Shown: positions 18,699 through 28,831 of the stretch, piece after piece
Layout: each line of letters opens with the position of its first letter
Numbering within the stretch: the first letter of the stretch is position 1
NCBI GenBank assembly: GCA_022566535.1
Contig: JADFIR010000006.1
Location: 33,953 to 97,952 of the forward strand
Direction of reading: 5' to 3'
Source of the DNA: Planctomycetota bacterium
GTDB taxonomy: Bacteria > Planctomycetota > Phycisphaerae > Phycisphaerales > SM1A02
Length of the DNA stretch: 64,000 nucleotides
The notes under the pieces: model-generated
The model's input: only the letters and a program-made list of their open reading frames with translations
Database searches by the model: none
What the model was told of the DNA's origin: nothing
Position numbers and translations under genes: made by a program

Positions 18699-19185
18699 TT
18701 CTTAATCCTCGCCTTGAGTGAGAGAGCTTCCCTCGCTTTGAGGAAATCATGCCTTTGTGCAGAGGCCAACTGCGGTTCGCATCGGGACAAACCGTCGCTG
18801 GCAACGCTACTCTCACTCTTGGATCGACCCGTCTATCACAGGCGAGTGGTCTGCCCATATTCTGACCGAACGGCTCCTTGAATGCAACAAAAAAGATCGG
18901 ATTATCGCAAAGTAAGAAGAAAGGCCGCCCTCGACACTCCCGGGGCCGATTCAATCCGAACAAAATGCAACCAGACGATGAGGCTGCGTTCCAGGAGCGC
19001 CGTCAGTCGATAAGCCCCAAAGGCTCTGTTTCCCCTCATCACCGCAACTCGGTGTCTATGGCTAAACAACAAATCATCTCGACCGAATCCCTGTCACCGC
19101 AGGACGATGCGCCGCGTTCGACGCTGCGACGGCGCCGCCGAGCGCGTGGTGCCACGGGTACAGTTGTAATCCGCGGTGCGGATGA
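18699..19185. other. Intergenic stretch with a copied lemA fragment
   Basis: No gene is supported. Positions 19128-19159 repeat exactly 32 bases of lemA 2 (17898-17929). A T-tract and TTGCAT near 18885 on the minus strand may be the promoter of the frameshifted PEP-CTERM gene; the -10 is weak. A short hairpin (CCTC...GAGG) lies near the gene start. Confidence 0.5.
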
Positions 19186-19791
19186 TCAGCGCCGTCGCCG
19201 CCGGGCAATGAGGCCGGCGAGTCCTACCAGAGCCAGCACACCCGGGGCCGGAATCGGCGTGTACTGCATGTCGTCATGCATGATGAAACCGTTGAAGATG
19301 TTGTTCGAGACGATCTCGATGCGCTTGATGCCTGCACCGTCGGTCTCCCAGCCGTTCCAAGTCCAGGCTCCGTTCAGCGGCGCGGTGACCGGCAATATGC
19401 CCAGCGAGTTGTTGTCAGCGTCGAAGAATTCGGCGACGGCGTCGGCGACGTCTGCGTTGGTCGTAAAGTACCCCCCAAACCGCAGTGCCGGGAAATCGAA
19501 CATCCACGCGGCGTTGACGCCGGCCCCGCCCATGAAGTACGTGCCGCTATGAGGGAATACCAGCCCGAAGAACGACCAACCCGTGGTGATATGCAGCCCC
19601 TGCCCCGCACCAAGTTGCTGCACAACGCCTTGGCCGCCGAAGACGTCATAGGACCGTTCGAACTGAAACGGCGGTTGCGTTTCGAACCCTTCGGCCTTGT
19701 CACCGTCAAACGGTCCGATGGGCACAATCGCCCCGGCTGCGCTCCCGGCCGCGCTGACGGCGATAGAGAATCCAACTATCAGTTTCCACAT
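19186..19791 (-). CDS. PEP-CTERM-type secreted protein
   Basis: This 201-residue protein starts at the ATG at 19791 after AGAGGGAG, with signal peptide MWKLIVGFSIAVSAAGSAAG. The body is beta-rich with a WMFDFPALRFGGYFTTNADV region typical of PEP-CTERM adhesin-like domains. The tail PAPGVLALVGLAGLIARRRR is a clear PEP-CTERM signal. It is probably exported and held in the envelope or bound to exopolysaccharide. No neighbour suggests a specific role. Confidence 0.87.
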   Translation of the reverse strand: MWKLIVGFSIAVSAAGSAAGAIVPIGPFDGDKAEGFETQPPFQFERSYDVFGGQGVVQQLGAGQGLHITTGWSFFGLVFPHSGTYFMGGAGVNAAWMFDFPALRFGGYFTTNADVADAVAEFFDADNNSLGILPVTAPLNGAWTWNGWETDGAGIKRIEIVSNNIFNGFIMHDDMQYTPIPAPGVLALVGLAGLIARRRRR

Positions 19792-20037
19792 CACTCCCTC
19801 TTCTTTCTGCCGTCGGCGGCAGCTCTCATCATCCAGCATACAGCGCGGAGGGCTTTCGCACGAGAAAAAAGCTGATATTCTTTACGCGACGGCCACCACT
19901 GGAATGGCCACGAGACTCATCGGCGCTTGACCGCAAGCTTTTGGACTGGGGATCCTGCAGTCGGGCACATTCGAGACACCCGGCCGTTTGGGTCGATGAT
20001 GCGGATGCCGGAGCGGTCCGGCGATGGAACAGGATCG

Positions 20038-21165
20038 ATGGCTAAGCAGCGCATCGTTGATGCAAAGGCGCAACGGGTTGACAAGCGACCAGCCGGCTCC
20101 CCGCTGCGCCCGCAGCGCTTGAGCGAGTACGTCGGCCAGCGCGACCTGATCGAGAAGCTCTCGATCACCCTCCAAGCCGTCTGCGAGCGTGGCGAGCCGA
20201 TGGAGCACATTCTGCTGCATGGTCCGCCGGGGCTGGGCAAGACAACGGTGGCTCACCTGATCGCCGTGGAGATGGGAACCCGCGCCTACACCGCTTCGGG
20301 TCCCGCCCTGACCAAAGCCGGCGACTTGATCGGCACACTGACGCGGCTGCAGCCACACGATGTGCTGTTCATTGACGAGATCCACCGCCTGCCGCCGGCC
20401 GTCGAGGAATACATCTACCCGGCGATGGAGGACTTCAAGATCGACATCACCGTCGATAGCGGTCGGCATGCGAAGGTCATCACGATGGCGCTTCAGCCGT
20501 TCACCCTTATCGGGGCAACCACCCGGGCCGGGCTTCTCTCGGGCGCTCTGCGCAACCGCTTCGGCATCTCGCACCACCTGCGGTTCTATCCCCAGGAGGA
20601 TCTGGTGACGATCCTGCGCCGCGCTACTGAGGTTCTAGCAATCGACGAGATTCCCATATCCGCTCTGCGTGTGATCGCCGCCCGAAGCCGCGGCACTCCA
20701 CGGGTGACCCTGCGGCTGCTGCGGCGGGTGCGCGACTTCGCGCATGTGCGAGCCGGCGGCCGGATCGACGAGCAGATCGTCGGTGAAGCGCTAGCCCTGG
20801 AGGGGGTTGATGAGCTTGGCCTCGACGAGTTGGATCGTTCCTATCTGCGAACACTTGGGCAGACCTACCACGGCGGCCCGGTCGGCCTGGAGGCGATCGC
20901 GGCAACCCTAGCCGAAGATTCCGGCACGCTCGAGGATGTGGTCGAGCCCTACCTCTTGCAGATCGGGTTCCTGGCTCGCACGCGACAGGGGCGCCGGCTG
21001 ACTCCCGCCGCCGCCAAACATGTCCGATGCTCAGCGCCGCAACCCGACGCCGAGCCGCATCGGTCCGGCGACTCGCTTTTCGGCCCAAACAGCCCGCGAG
21101 CCCAGCGTGCGGTGGTCGCCAGACCCCGACCGGCACCAACCATCCACGGACCAGTTGAATCCTGA
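20038..21165 (+). CDS. ruvB: Holliday junction branch-migration helicase RuvB
   Basis: RuvB drives branch migration together with RuvA. The protein shows LRPQRLSEYVGQRDLIEKL, Walker A HGPPGLGKTT, Walker B FIDEIHRL, the sensor/arginine-finger region LIGATTRAGLLSGALRNRFG, and the winged-helix end GLDELDRSYLRTL...GGPVGLEAIAATLAED. From the ATG at 20038 it has 375 residues, about 35 more than usual because of a C-terminal disordered tail. Upstream in-frame ATGs at 20005 and 19999 are alternatives. ruvA and ruvC are not in the window. Confidence 0.95.
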   Translation: MAKQRIVDAKAQRVDKRPAGSPLRPQRLSEYVGQRDLIEKLSITLQAVCERGEPMEHILLHGPPGLGKTTVAHLIAVEMGTRAYTASGPALTKAGDLIGTLTRLQPHDVLFIDEIHRLPPAVEEYIYPAMEDFKIDITVDSGRHAKVITMALQPFTLIGATTRAGLLSGALRNRFGISHHLRFYPQEDLVTILRRATEVLAIDEIPISALRVIAARSRGTPRVTLRLLRRVRDFAHVRAGGRIDEQIVGEALALEGVDELGLDELDRSYLRTLGQTYHGGPVGLEAIAATLAEDSGTLEDVVEPYLLQIGFLARTRQGRRLTPAAAKHVRCSAPQPDAEPHRSGDSLFGPNSPRAQRAVVARPRPAPTIHGPVES

Positions 21166-21757
21166 CGGCGAGCGTGTGGATCGCCTGCCTCCGAAGGCCT
21201 CGGCCTCATCCAGGGGCTCATGGGCCTAGCAGACAATAGCAGAAGTCATGTGGGTCAGGTTTCACGGCTCCTGATGGGATCAAGCAAACCGTATGTCTGA
21301 GGTCGTAACCACTTTCGTCACAGTCTGTTAGTGGTCACAATCCTGTGCCCGGCTACCAAGGCGGCCGCCGCCATCGACGGGCCCCCGCCCCCTCCACCCG
21401 CCTGCGGCGATCAGGGATACCCCTCGCCGGGACACCTCAGAGGCCGATCGCCCGGAATGCCCCCCCCAGGAGAATAAGCCAGAGGTATTTCCTTTTTTGT
21501 TGCCTGGCGGGAGGATTGTGGTAGACTGTTCATACGGCCAGACGAGGTATTGCATCTATGGAGCACGCCTCGTTCGTGTTCGTGTAGGTCTTGGCCGTCA
21601 CGTCTCTGGGCCTGCACAGTCGTTTGCGGAGATCGCGGCCCAAGTTGCTCTTGCCGCCGGAGGCTCGGATCGGTAGTGTGTTCGCCGAGTTGGGTTCGCA
21701 CCCGCAGCACAATGCGATATCCCGAGTTCTCGGGACCGCAGAAAGGAAGCAATCGCC
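21166..21757. other. Intergenic with the long leader of the prepilin gene
   Basis: Nothing coding is supported. The left half (21166-21490) has no recognisable feature. From the promoter at 21500 a leader of about 220 bases runs to the ATG at 21758 and ends in GAAAGGAAGC, a good ribosome-binding site. Such a long leader suggests post-transcriptional control. Confidence 0.5.
21500..21527 (+). promoter_or_regulatory. Promoter-like TTGCCT-N16-TAGACT
   Basis: TTGCCT (21500-21505), preceded by a T-tract, and TAGACT (21522-21527) are separated by 16 bases. The -10 box and spacing match those at 1732-1759 and 57091-57118. Confidence 0.5.
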
Positions 21758-22867
21758 ATGAAACGAAATCTTTCCAAGGGCTTCACGGTCATCGAGTTGC
21801 TGGTGGTCATCTCGATCATCGCGCTGCTCATCGGCATCCTGCTGCCGGCGATCGGCAAAGCCCGCGAGAGTGCGAAGGTCACCGGCTCCAAGAGCAACCT
21901 TCGCCAACTGGGCGTGGCCATGCACACCTACGCCTCCGATTGGGCGGATCGCCAGTACTCCCCCGCCCGGGACAACCTTGGCTACTACGGCAGCTTGGAC
22001 AACTACAACGAGGAGGTCTACGGCGGCGGCGGCTCGATCTTCCAGGGGCATCCACCCATCTTCTTCGGCTGGGGGGCAGCCGGCGAGTACTGGCACTATC
22101 CGATGAACAGCGGCGGCAGCCAGTGGGCGATTAATCCGATCAACTTCACCGGAGGCACAGCCTACTTCGGCTGGTTCCGCTTCCCCTTCATGAAGGCGAT
22201 CCACGGCTATTTGGGCGGCCGGTGCTACGATCCCGTGTTCTACGCCCCCAAGGACCGGTTGAGCCTCGCTGCGGCTGAACCATGCATGGACGACCCGGGC
22301 GAGTTCACCGCCATCGAGGACTGCAACCCGCCCATCTGGCCCACCTATTGCTGGTCGCCGGCCGCGTTGTACAACCCCCAAGTTTTCCGGAACGACGATG
22401 ACGGCGGATTCCAGGATCCCTGGTCCCTGCCCAGCGGGTTCCGGGTGCCCACGATGTCCCAGGCCTCGTACCCGAGCTTGAAGACCCACATGCTGGAGCA
22501 TCAGTGGCTGCAGAACGTCGAGGTTGAATGCAACCCCGCCTTCAACGAATTCGGGGGCGTCCTCGATTGCGAGCCGTACTACTTCAACCACGCCTTGACC
22601 TCCAAGCCGGTGACCCTGTTCTACGATGCCCACGTGGACCTCGTAGGCACCCACCAAGCCATGCTCGACGACCGCCGGCACCGCTTTCAAGTCGATAACG
22701 ACGACTGGGGCCTCTGGAGCACGGATACCCCGTTCGGCGGCGACGTGAACGCGTCTCCGGGAGACGGCGGCTATCTGATCGAGTTCGGCTACGACTTCGC
22801 CAACACCAGCTACCACATCCTCACCACCGAAGGCATTCACGGCCGCGACATCCTCGGCAAGCAATGA
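21758..22867 (+). CDS. Prepilin-type secreted protein (planctomycete H-X9-DG-like)
   Basis: This 369-residue protein begins with a type IV prepilin signal: a basic MKRNLSKG, cleavage before [12 protein letters not shown], then a hydrophobic helix to LLPAIGKAR. The helix runs into [19 protein letters not shown], typical of the large planctomycete prepilin-like family. The C-terminal [12 protein letters not shown] resembles the H-X9-DG region of those proteins. The large Cys/Trp/Tyr-rich middle has no known enzyme motif. It is probably exported by a type II/IV pilus-like system and forms surface or secretion structures. It is monocistronic with a long leader. Confidence 0.88.
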   Translation: MKRNLSKGFTVIELLVVISIIALLIGILLPAIGKARESAKVTGSKSNLRQLGVAMHTYASDWADRQYSPARDNLGYYGSLDNYNEEVYGGGGSIFQGHPPIFFGWGAAGEYWHYPMNSGGSQWAINPINFTGGTAYFGWFRFPFMKAIHGYLGGRCYDPVFYAPKDRLSLAAAEPCMDDPGEFTAIEDCNPPIWPTYCWSPAALYNPQVFRNDDDGGFQDPWSLPSGFRVPTMSQASYPSLKTHMLEHQWLQNVEVECNPAFNEFGGVLDCEPYYFNHALTSKPVTLFYDAHVDLVGTHQAMLDDRRHRFQVDNDDWGLWSTDTPFGGDVNASPGDGGYLIEFGYDFANTSYHILTTEGIHGRDILGKQ

Positions 22868-22925
22868 CCTGATCGCCCCGCAGCCGTCCCCCAGGCCGGC
22901 TCAGCGAAGGATTCAATGAACCCCC

Positions 22926-22951
22926 AGGGCTGCGCCACATGGCGCAGCCCT
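22926..22951 (+). terminator. Intrinsic terminator after the prepilin gene
   Basis: A perfect 11-bp stem, AGGGCTGCGCC / GGCGCAGCCCT, with loop ACAT is followed by a T-rich TTCTCTTTC, 59 bases after the stop codon. Confidence 0.75.
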
Positions 22952-23120
22952 TTCTCTTTCGTCTCACCTGCACCACCACATCTCCGCGATGCTCCAACGA
23001 GATCAGACGCTGCGACGTTCAGCGGCGAGCTTGAACTGATCGGTAACGTGCCGGCGCGCCCGGCGGGCGCAATGGTGATGCCCGATCAAGGAACCAGGGC
23101 CGGCGGGCGGCATTGCCCCA

Positions 23121-24509
23121 TCAATGCCATCTTCGCGCCGCGAGAAACTCGACGATATCAATCTTGCTGATAATCGCGGCGATGGCCCCCTTCTCGACCA
23201 CCACCGCGACGTTGTCGCTATCGAAGATCCTTTGGACCTTTGAGAGTGGATCATCCATGGACACCTGTCCTTGAAGCGGCTTGGCCGCACGCAGGACCAA
23301 ATCATCCGGCGTACATTCGCCGGTCACCAGGGTTTGAAGCAAATCCGCCTCATGAATCATCAAGTACCGCTCATCCCTGGTCCTGGCGATTGGCATCTGC
23401 GAGATGCCCAGTTCATTCATCCGATGCGCGACGTGGGCCAGCGTTTCATCCGATGATGCGTACTCGACGTAGCCGTCCTTGAACCGAAGGAGTTCGCGGA
23501 CCGTGCCCAGGCGGTGCGCATCGTCGAGGTAGCCCATATCCTTCATCCAGTCGTCGTCGAAACACTTGCTCAGATAGCGGTCACCGGAATCGCAGAGGAT
23601 GCAGACGATGATTCGGCCCGGGCCGAGTTCCTCGGCGACCTGCATCGCGCCAAAAAGGACGGTCCCGGTGGACCCGCCACAGAATATGCCTTCCTCTCGG
23701 GCCAGGCGGCGGGCCGTCCGGAATGAGTCTTTATCCGAAACATTGCGGATCTCGTCGATGACGGAGAAATCAAGCGTGCCGACCATGAAGTCATGGCCGA
23801 TGCCTTCAACGCGATAGATGCTCGGCTCGTCGTGTTCGCCGCGCTCGAACATGTCTTTGTAAATGCTGCCGTAGGGATCGGGGCAGACGATCCGAATCTC
23901 TCGACCAGCCTCGGCGGCCTTTTCCTTGAGGTACTTTCCGGCTCCGGAAATCGAGCCGCCGGTTCCGATTGATCCGACAAGGCAATCGATCTTGCCGTCG
24001 GTATCTTCCCAGATCTCCGGGCCAGTCGTCAGGTAATGCGCTTCGGGGTTGGCCTGGTTGTAATACTGGTCGGTGTACAAGGCCCCGGGCGTTTCGCGGG
24101 CAATGCGCTTGGCGACCTGCACGTAGCTTTCGGGATGATCGTGATCCAGATCGGTGCGGGTGATCACAACCTCCGCCCCATAGGCCTTGAGCATGTCGAT
24201 CTTCTCTTTGCTCATCTTGTCGGGCATGGTGAAGATGCAGCGATAGCCCTTCACCGCGGCGGTCATGGCCAGCCCCAGGCCGGTATTGCCCGAGGTGCTC
24301 TCAACCAGCGTCGTCCCCGGCTTCAGCAGGCCCTGCTCCTCGGCCCGGCGAACCATGTGAACGGCCATGCGATCCTTGAGCGACCCGGCGGGATTGAGCT
24401 GTTCCATCTTCATGTAGATGCTCGCCATCGTGGCGGAATCGACCATCCGCTGCAGCTTGACCAGCGGCGTATGGCCGATCAGATCGAGGACAGTCTCGGC
24501 GTATTTCAT
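23121..24509 (-). CDS. Cystathionine beta-synthase with CBS-domain tail
   Basis: This 462-residue PLP enzyme resembles cystathionine beta-synthase more than plain cysteine synthase (EQLNPAGSLKDRM with the PLP Lys, STSGNTGLGLAMTAAVKGYR, the PLP-phosphate loop GSIGTGGSISG). After about residue 340 it carries two CBS modules (SDETLAHVAHRMNELGISQM...DPLSKVQRIFDSDNVAVVVE), the usual site of adenosyl-ligand regulation. It would condense serine and homocysteine to cystathionine in the cytosol. The start MKYAETVLDLIGHTPL is the family N-terminus. It is divergent from a gamma-lyase-like gene, together giving a transsulfuration pair. Confidence 0.9.
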   Translation of the reverse strand: MKYAETVLDLIGHTPLVKLQRMVDSATMASIYMKMEQLNPAGSLKDRMAVHMVRRAEEQGLLKPGTTLVESTSGNTGLGLAMTAAVKGYRCIFTMPDKMSKEKIDMLKAYGAEVVITRTDLDHDHPESYVQVAKRIARETPGALYTDQYYNQANPEAHYLTTGPEIWEDTDGKIDCLVGSIGTGGSISGAGKYLKEKAAEAGREIRIVCPDPYGSIYKDMFERGEHDEPSIYRVEGIGHDFMVGTLDFSVIDEIRNVSDKDSFRTARRLAREEGIFCGGSTGTVLFGAMQVAEELGPGRIIVCILCDSGDRYLSKCFDDDWMKDMGYLDDAHRLGTVRELLRFKDGYVEYASSDETLAHVAHRMNELGISQMPIARTRDERYLMIHEADLLQTLVTGECTPDDLVLRAAKPLQGQVSMDDPLSKVQRIFDSDNVAVVVEKGAIAAIISKIDIVEFLAARRWH

Positions 24510-24628
24510 CTCAACATTCCGCCAGGTCGAGGTCGGCCGACATTGCAACGCGCCATTGTATCCGGCCGGTGTATCCGGCCGGGTGCGTGGGTCAGGCGAT
24601 CGGCCCGCCGGCCCTGTATCATCCCCGC

Positions 24629-25843
24629 ATGACCACCCGGCGCCCCGATCAGGACCTTCATCTTGCGTCTCTGGTGATCCACGGCGGGCAGGAGCCTGAC
24701 CCTGCGACCGGGGCGGTGATGTCGCCGATCAGCCTCGCTTCGACATACGCCCAAACCTCACCGGGCGAGCACGCCGGCTATGCCTATGCACGCGGCCACA
24801 ATCCCACTCGCTACGCCCTGGAACGCTGTGTGGCCGCCCTGGAACGCTCCACGCTCACCCAGGAGCAGGACATTACCAACGGCGGCTTTGCCTTTGCCTC
24901 CGGTCTGGCGGCCACCGCCGTCATTCTCGAACTCCTCGACACCGGCGACCACCTCGTCGCCATGGACGATCTGTACGGCGGCACCTATCGCCTGATGACC
25001 AACGTACGCGAACGTTCCCAGGGCATCCGCGTCACCTACGTGGACATGACCGACGTGCAGAACGTCATCGATGCTATTACCGACCGCACGCGCTTGATCT
25101 GGGTCGAAACGCCGACGAACCCACTGCTGAAGCTCGCGGACCTCAAAGCGATCGGGGATCTCGGCAAGCAACGCAATATCCTCACCGTTTGTGACAACAC
25201 GTTCGCCACGCCGATGCTTCAGAGACCGCTTGAGTACGGTTTCGATCTGGTCATGCATTCGGCGACTAAATATCTGGGCGGCCATAGCGACCTGATCGCC
25301 GGCGTGCTGGTCACCAAACGTGGCGACCTCGCAGAGCGACTCCGCTTTCTTCAGAACGCGGTGGGATCGATCCTGGGACCGTTCGATTCGTACTTGACGC
25401 TACGGGGCATCAAGACACTGGCCGTGCGCATGCGTCAGCATTGTGCATCCGCGCAACGCATCGCCCAATGGCTCGAAGCGCATGAGAAGGTGCAGCACGT
25501 GGGCTACCCGGGCCTTGCGACCCATCCTCAGCACGAGCTCGCGAGACGCCAGATGCGACTGGACGGTCCGCCGGCCGGCGGCGGCATGATCGCACTGTCG
25601 CTCAAAGGCGGGCTTGATGAGGCTCGCCGATTCCTCCAGCATGTGCGCGTCTTCACCCTGGCCGAATCACTTGGCGGCGTGGAATCGCTCATCGAGCATC
25701 CAGCCATCATGACCCACGCCTCGGTTCCGCCGAAGATTCGCCAAGAACTCGGCATCTCCGACGCGCTGATTCGCGTCTCGGTGGGGATCGAGGATACCGA
25801 CGATCTGATCGCCGACCTAGACCGCGCCCTCGCCGCGATATGA
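24629..25843 (+). CDS. Cystathionine gamma-lyase/synthase-family PLP enzyme
   Basis: This 404-residue member of the Cys/Met metabolism PLP family shows [20 protein letters not shown] with [17 protein letters not shown], the aspartate strand [11 protein letters not shown], the PLP Lys in [12 protein letters not shown], and the C-terminal [19 protein letters not shown]. With the adjacent beta-synthase, gamma-lyase activity (cystathionine to cysteine) is the best reading, though sequence alone does not exclude gamma-synthase. The start MTTRRPDQD follows no strong ribosome-binding site. Its stop overlaps an ATG that could begin an extended pgi. Confidence 0.9.
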   Translation: MTTRRPDQDLHLASLVIHGGQEPDPATGAVMSPISLASTYAQTSPGEHAGYAYARGHNPTRYALERCVAALERSTLTQEQDITNGGFAFASGLAATAVILELLDTGDHLVAMDDLYGGTYRLMTNVRERSQGIRVTYVDMTDVQNVIDAITDRTRLIWVETPTNPLLKLADLKAIGDLGKQRNILTVCDNTFATPMLQRPLEYGFDLVMHSATKYLGGHSDLIAGVLVTKRGDLAERLRFLQNAVGSILGPFDSYLTLRGIKTLAVRMRQHCASAQRIAQWLEAHEKVQHVGYPGLATHPQHELARRQMRLDGPPAGGGMIALSLKGGLDEARRFLQHVRVFTLAESLGGVESLIEHPAIMTHASVPPKIRQELGISDALIRVSVGIEDTDDLIADLDRALAAI

Positions 25844-25932
25844 ACCGAAGCCGGACCCGACGACCAAACGGTGAAAGGTCGGGGTCCTCTTCAACGCCGA
25901 CGAACCGCCCCCAGCCACGTTATCCTGCGACC

Positions 25933-27327
25933 ATGACCGGACTTCGACTGGACTACGCGGGCTGTCTGAGCGATCGCGTCGGCGAGCACGGCCTTGACGC
26001 CGCAGCGCTCGAGGCGGCCGGGCCGAAGCTCGCTGAGCTGACCAGGCGGCTCACCGAAACCAAGGGCACCGGCTGGGAGCGTTGGCGCAACCTTCCTCTT
26101 GAACCTCTCCGAAGCCAACATCTCACCGCTGTCAAGAACCTCGTCCAGCAGCGCGGGCCGAAGACCGACCATCTGCTCGTACTCGGCATCGGCGGCAGCG
26201 CTCTGGGCAACATCGCGCTTCAGGCAGCCCTCAATCCGATCACCTACAACCTCATGCCCCAGCAGCTGCGCGGCGGACCGCGGCTGTTCGTACTCGACAA
26301 CGTCGATCCGTTATGCGTTGGGCAGGTTTTCGACGAGATCCGCCGGTCGGACCCCGGCCTCAAACGAACCACGGTCAATGTGATCAGCAAATCGGGTGAG
26401 ACGGCGGAGACCGCGGCCCAGTTCATCATCGCCCGGTCAATTCTGAAACAGGCTCTCGGCAAGGGCTATGCCGAGCACATCGTCGCGATCACCGATCCAA
26501 AGGCCGGGACCATGCGCTCGATCTGCGACACTGAGGGCTACGCGACGCTGCCCGTGCCTGATGGCGTCGGCGGGCGGTTCAGCGTGCTTTCGCCCGTGGG
26601 CCTGTTCAGCGCGGCCATGTGCGGTATTGATATCGAGGCGATGTTGGATGGCGCTGCCGAGATGGACAAGCAGTGCTCGCAGGAGAGCCCGGCGGGCAAT
26701 CCCGCCGCGATCCTCGCCTGGCTGTTGACTACGCTTGGGCGGCGCGGCAAGACCAACCACGTGCTGATGCCGTATTGCAACGCCCTGTACCCCCTGGCCG
26801 ACTGGTTCCGCCAACTGTGGGCCGAGTCACTGGCCAAGCGCGTCGATCTGGCCGGCAAGGAAGTCTTCGCCGGCTTCACCCCGATCAAAGCGCTCGGCGC
26901 AACCGACCAGCACAGCCAGATTCAACTCTACCGCGAAGGGCCCAATGACAAGGTGATCGGCTTTGTTGAAGTCGAGTCCTTCGACCGCGACGTCGAGATT
27001 CCCGCTGATCTGGACGTGGACAACCTTCGCTACTTGCAGGGCTCAACCCTGAGTACGCTGCTGGCCGCAGAGAAACGAGCGACGGAATACGCGCTGGTCG
27101 AATCGCAACGGCCGAACTTCACCATCACCCTTCCCCGGCTCGATGCCTACCACATCGGGCAATTCATTCAGCTCTGGCTGATCACGACCGCCTATGCCGG
27201 GCTCATGCTGAACGTCAACGCCTACGACCAGCCGGCGGTGGAGACGGGCAAAGTCGCCACGTTCGGCCTGATGGGCCGGCCGGGATACGAGCAGTTCAAG
27301 ACCACCGTCGAGCAGACGCTTGGATAG
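25933..27327 (+). CDS. pgi: Glucose-6-phosphate isomerase
   Basis: This 464-residue enzyme interconverts glucose-6-phosphate and fructose-6-phosphate. Signatures are LGIGGSALGN, VNVISKSGETAETAAQ (phosphate-binding SGET), IKALGATDQHSQIQLYREGP, and the C-terminal VNAYDQPAVETGK. The short form resembles Bacillus/Thermotoga Pgi. I chose the ATG at 25933 because MTGLRLDYAG matches the family N-terminus. An in-frame ATG at 25840, overlapping the previous stop, would add 31 low-complexity residues. Confidence 0.94.
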   Translation: MTGLRLDYAGCLSDRVGEHGLDAAALEAAGPKLAELTRRLTETKGTGWERWRNLPLEPLRSQHLTAVKNLVQQRGPKTDHLLVLGIGGSALGNIALQAALNPITYNLMPQQLRGGPRLFVLDNVDPLCVGQVFDEIRRSDPGLKRTTVNVISKSGETAETAAQFIIARSILKQALGKGYAEHIVAITDPKAGTMRSICDTEGYATLPVPDGVGGRFSVLSPVGLFSAAMCGIDIEAMLDGAAEMDKQCSQESPAGNPAAILAWLLTTLGRRGKTNHVLMPYCNALYPLADWFRQLWAESLAKRVDLAGKEVFAGFTPIKALGATDQHSQIQLYREGPNDKVIGFVEVESFDRDVEIPADLDVDNLRYLQGSTLSTLLAAEKRATEYALVESQRPNFTITLPRLDAYHIGQFIQLWLITTAYAGLMLNVNAYDQPAVETGKVATFGLMGRPGYEQFKTTVEQTLG

Positions 27328-27451
27328 CCGGCGGGCTACGCCCGCCGGTGCCGCGACGCGTAGCGTCCCGGCTACTCCCAAACACAGCGAGCAACTGCCG
27401 GGCGTTGAACGCCGCGTAACTCAATGCGGGTGTTGGGGTGCAGGAGAGATG

Positions 27452-28549
27452 TCACAATGCGGCCGAAGCGTCCTCGGCGACCGCAGGGACGCCGCGCCCG
27501 TGGCGGTGGAGCGTCTGGGCCACTGCGTCGGCCACCGCCTGCGGTCGGATGGTCGAGCAGTCCCAGGCCACGCAGCGATCGAACCCTCTGGGGCAACGAT
27601 CGGTCGTCTCGTGACACGGCGAGCAGTCTTGCGTGCTCGCCAGCGCAACCGCATCAGCATACGGCGCCGCGTGGGCGGACGCGGTCGGGGCAAACAGCGC
27701 GACCGTCGGACGCCCCAGCGCCCCGGCCAGGTGCATTACGAACGAGTCGTGTGCGACCACCACGTCCACCGCGCGAAGCCACACCGCCAACCCAAGCACC
27801 GTCGGCGTCCTGGAGCGCATGTCGGTGATCATCGGCCCGGATCCCGGGATGCTCAAATCCGCCTCCGCATCGCCCAGAAGTACGCAGCAGACCCCTTGCT
27901 GCACAAGCTGGGCGATCAACTCCCGCAACATCGACTGCGGATAAGACCGCAGTGATTGACCCTCGCCTACAACAACGCCGGCCAACGGGACGGATGAAGA
28001 GGAGGCCGCGGCGGCGTCAACACCCTCCGGCAGGTTCAACGCGAACGATGCGTCGGTCAACTCGATCCCCAAGGCGCCGGCGAACACCTCCGGCAGCGCT
28101 CGGCCCGGCGCTTGAGCCGTCTCATGCACAACCTCCATGGTGAGGTAACTGTCATAACGACTCCACTCGTCCAATTTCATCGGATACCGAACGATCCGCT
28201 GCACATGGTCAGAGAGCGCAAATACCTCAGCCGGCCCCGACGTGGCGGTCACGTGAATCTGCACGTCAGGGTTCTGCTGCCGGAGGCTGCCCAACACCGG
28301 CAGCATCGACACAGCGTCACCCATCCCGCCGATGAACGGCACAACCATCCGCCCGGTACATATGACCGTTGGATCAAAGCGCCGGGGGCGGCTTGGCAGA
28401 GGCTTCACCTGCCTAAACGCACCCGCCTGCTGTCCGCTAGCCACCTCGACATCGTGCATGACGTAGCGCTTGCCGGCCTTGAGCGTAATCGTGCTTCGGC
28501 CGCGCTCAACCGGGACGGTCAAGGTGGTGTGAGCGGAGACAACCTGCAT
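27452..28549 (-). CDS. Glycosyltransferase family 9 (heptosyltransferase-like)
   Basis: This 365-residue protein has a GT-B fold outline: VVPFIGGMGDAVSMLPVLGS then LRQQNPDVQIHV in the N-terminal domain. The C-terminal domain has VVVGEGQSLRSYP, VVVAHDSFVMHLAGALGRPT and VALFAPT, which mark ADP-heptose:LPS-type transferases. A Cys-rich end (DCSPCHETTDRCPRGFDRC) is also known in this family. The ATG at 28549 follows GGAG. Lying directly behind the flagellin genes, it could glycosylate flagellin or work on surface polysaccharide; the substrate cannot be read from sequence. Confidence 0.85.
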   Translation of the reverse strand: MQVVSAHTTLTVPVERGRSTITLKAGKRYVMHDVEVASGQQAGAFRQVKPLPSRPRRFDPTVICTGRMVVPFIGGMGDAVSMLPVLGSLRQQNPDVQIHVTATSGPAEVFALSDHVQRIVRYPMKLDEWSRYDSYLTMEVVHETAQAPGRALPEVFAGALGIELTDASFALNLPEGVDAAAASSSSVPLAGVVVGEGQSLRSYPQSMLRELIAQLVQQGVCCVLLGDAEADLSIPGSGPMITDMRSRTPTVLGLAVWLRAVDVVVAHDSFVMHLAGALGRPTVALFAPTASAHAAPYADAVALASTQDCSPCHETTDRCPRGFDRCVAWDCSTIRPQAVADAVAQTLHRHGRGVPAVAEDASAAL

Positions 28550-28649
28550 TGACGAACTCCGGTCGTCAGGAAGATCCCCCGCCGCTGTGCGGGGCGTCAC
28601 ATGATCGAACGTATCGGCCGATTGCTGGACCGCTCGTGAATGCCCGATG

Positions 28650-28728
28650 GGCAGGGGTCAGGAATCAGGGGTCAGGGTCTCATGTTTCGCGAGCGGGCTT
28701 GCCCCGCTGGGCTTGCCCCGCTGTGTTG
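28650..28728. repeat. GCGGGCTTGCCCCGC dispersed repeat (copy 1)
   Basis: The segment has GGTCAGGAATCAGG..., then CATGTTTCGCGAGCGGGC, TTGCCCCGCTGG and a partial second GGCTTGCCCCGCTG. Similar units occur at 35284-35389 (two copies) and 62845-62872. The core GCGGGCTTGCCCCGC is an imperfect palindrome. Confidence 0.65.
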
Positions 28729-28760
28729 TGCGATCGACTGGAACACGTGTGCGAAGCCTA

Positions 28761-28794
28761 CAAAAAAGGAAAGCGGCGGCCGATTGGCCGCCGC
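28761..28794 (-). terminator. Terminator of flagellin 1
   Basis: The stem GCGGCGGCC / GGCCGCCGC (loop of four) lies about 40 bases after the flagellin stop and is followed on the minus strand by TTTCCTTTTTTG, a good intrinsic terminator. Confidence 0.8.
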
Positions 28795-28831
28795 GAAGGA
28801 TTCAGAGCTTCAAGATGTCCTCGTGTCTGGG

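Noticed and set aside
18878..19552. Plus-strand frame over 18878-19552 as a gene
   Set aside because: It overlaps the PEP-CTERM gene in antisense and its Arg-rich product has no family likeness; a short MAKQQIIS start at 19060 is not backed by a conserved domain.
21530..22864. 444-residue minus-strand frame opposite the prepilin gene
   Set aside because: It is antisense to a protein with a clear prepilin signal; no ribosome-binding site or family likeness.
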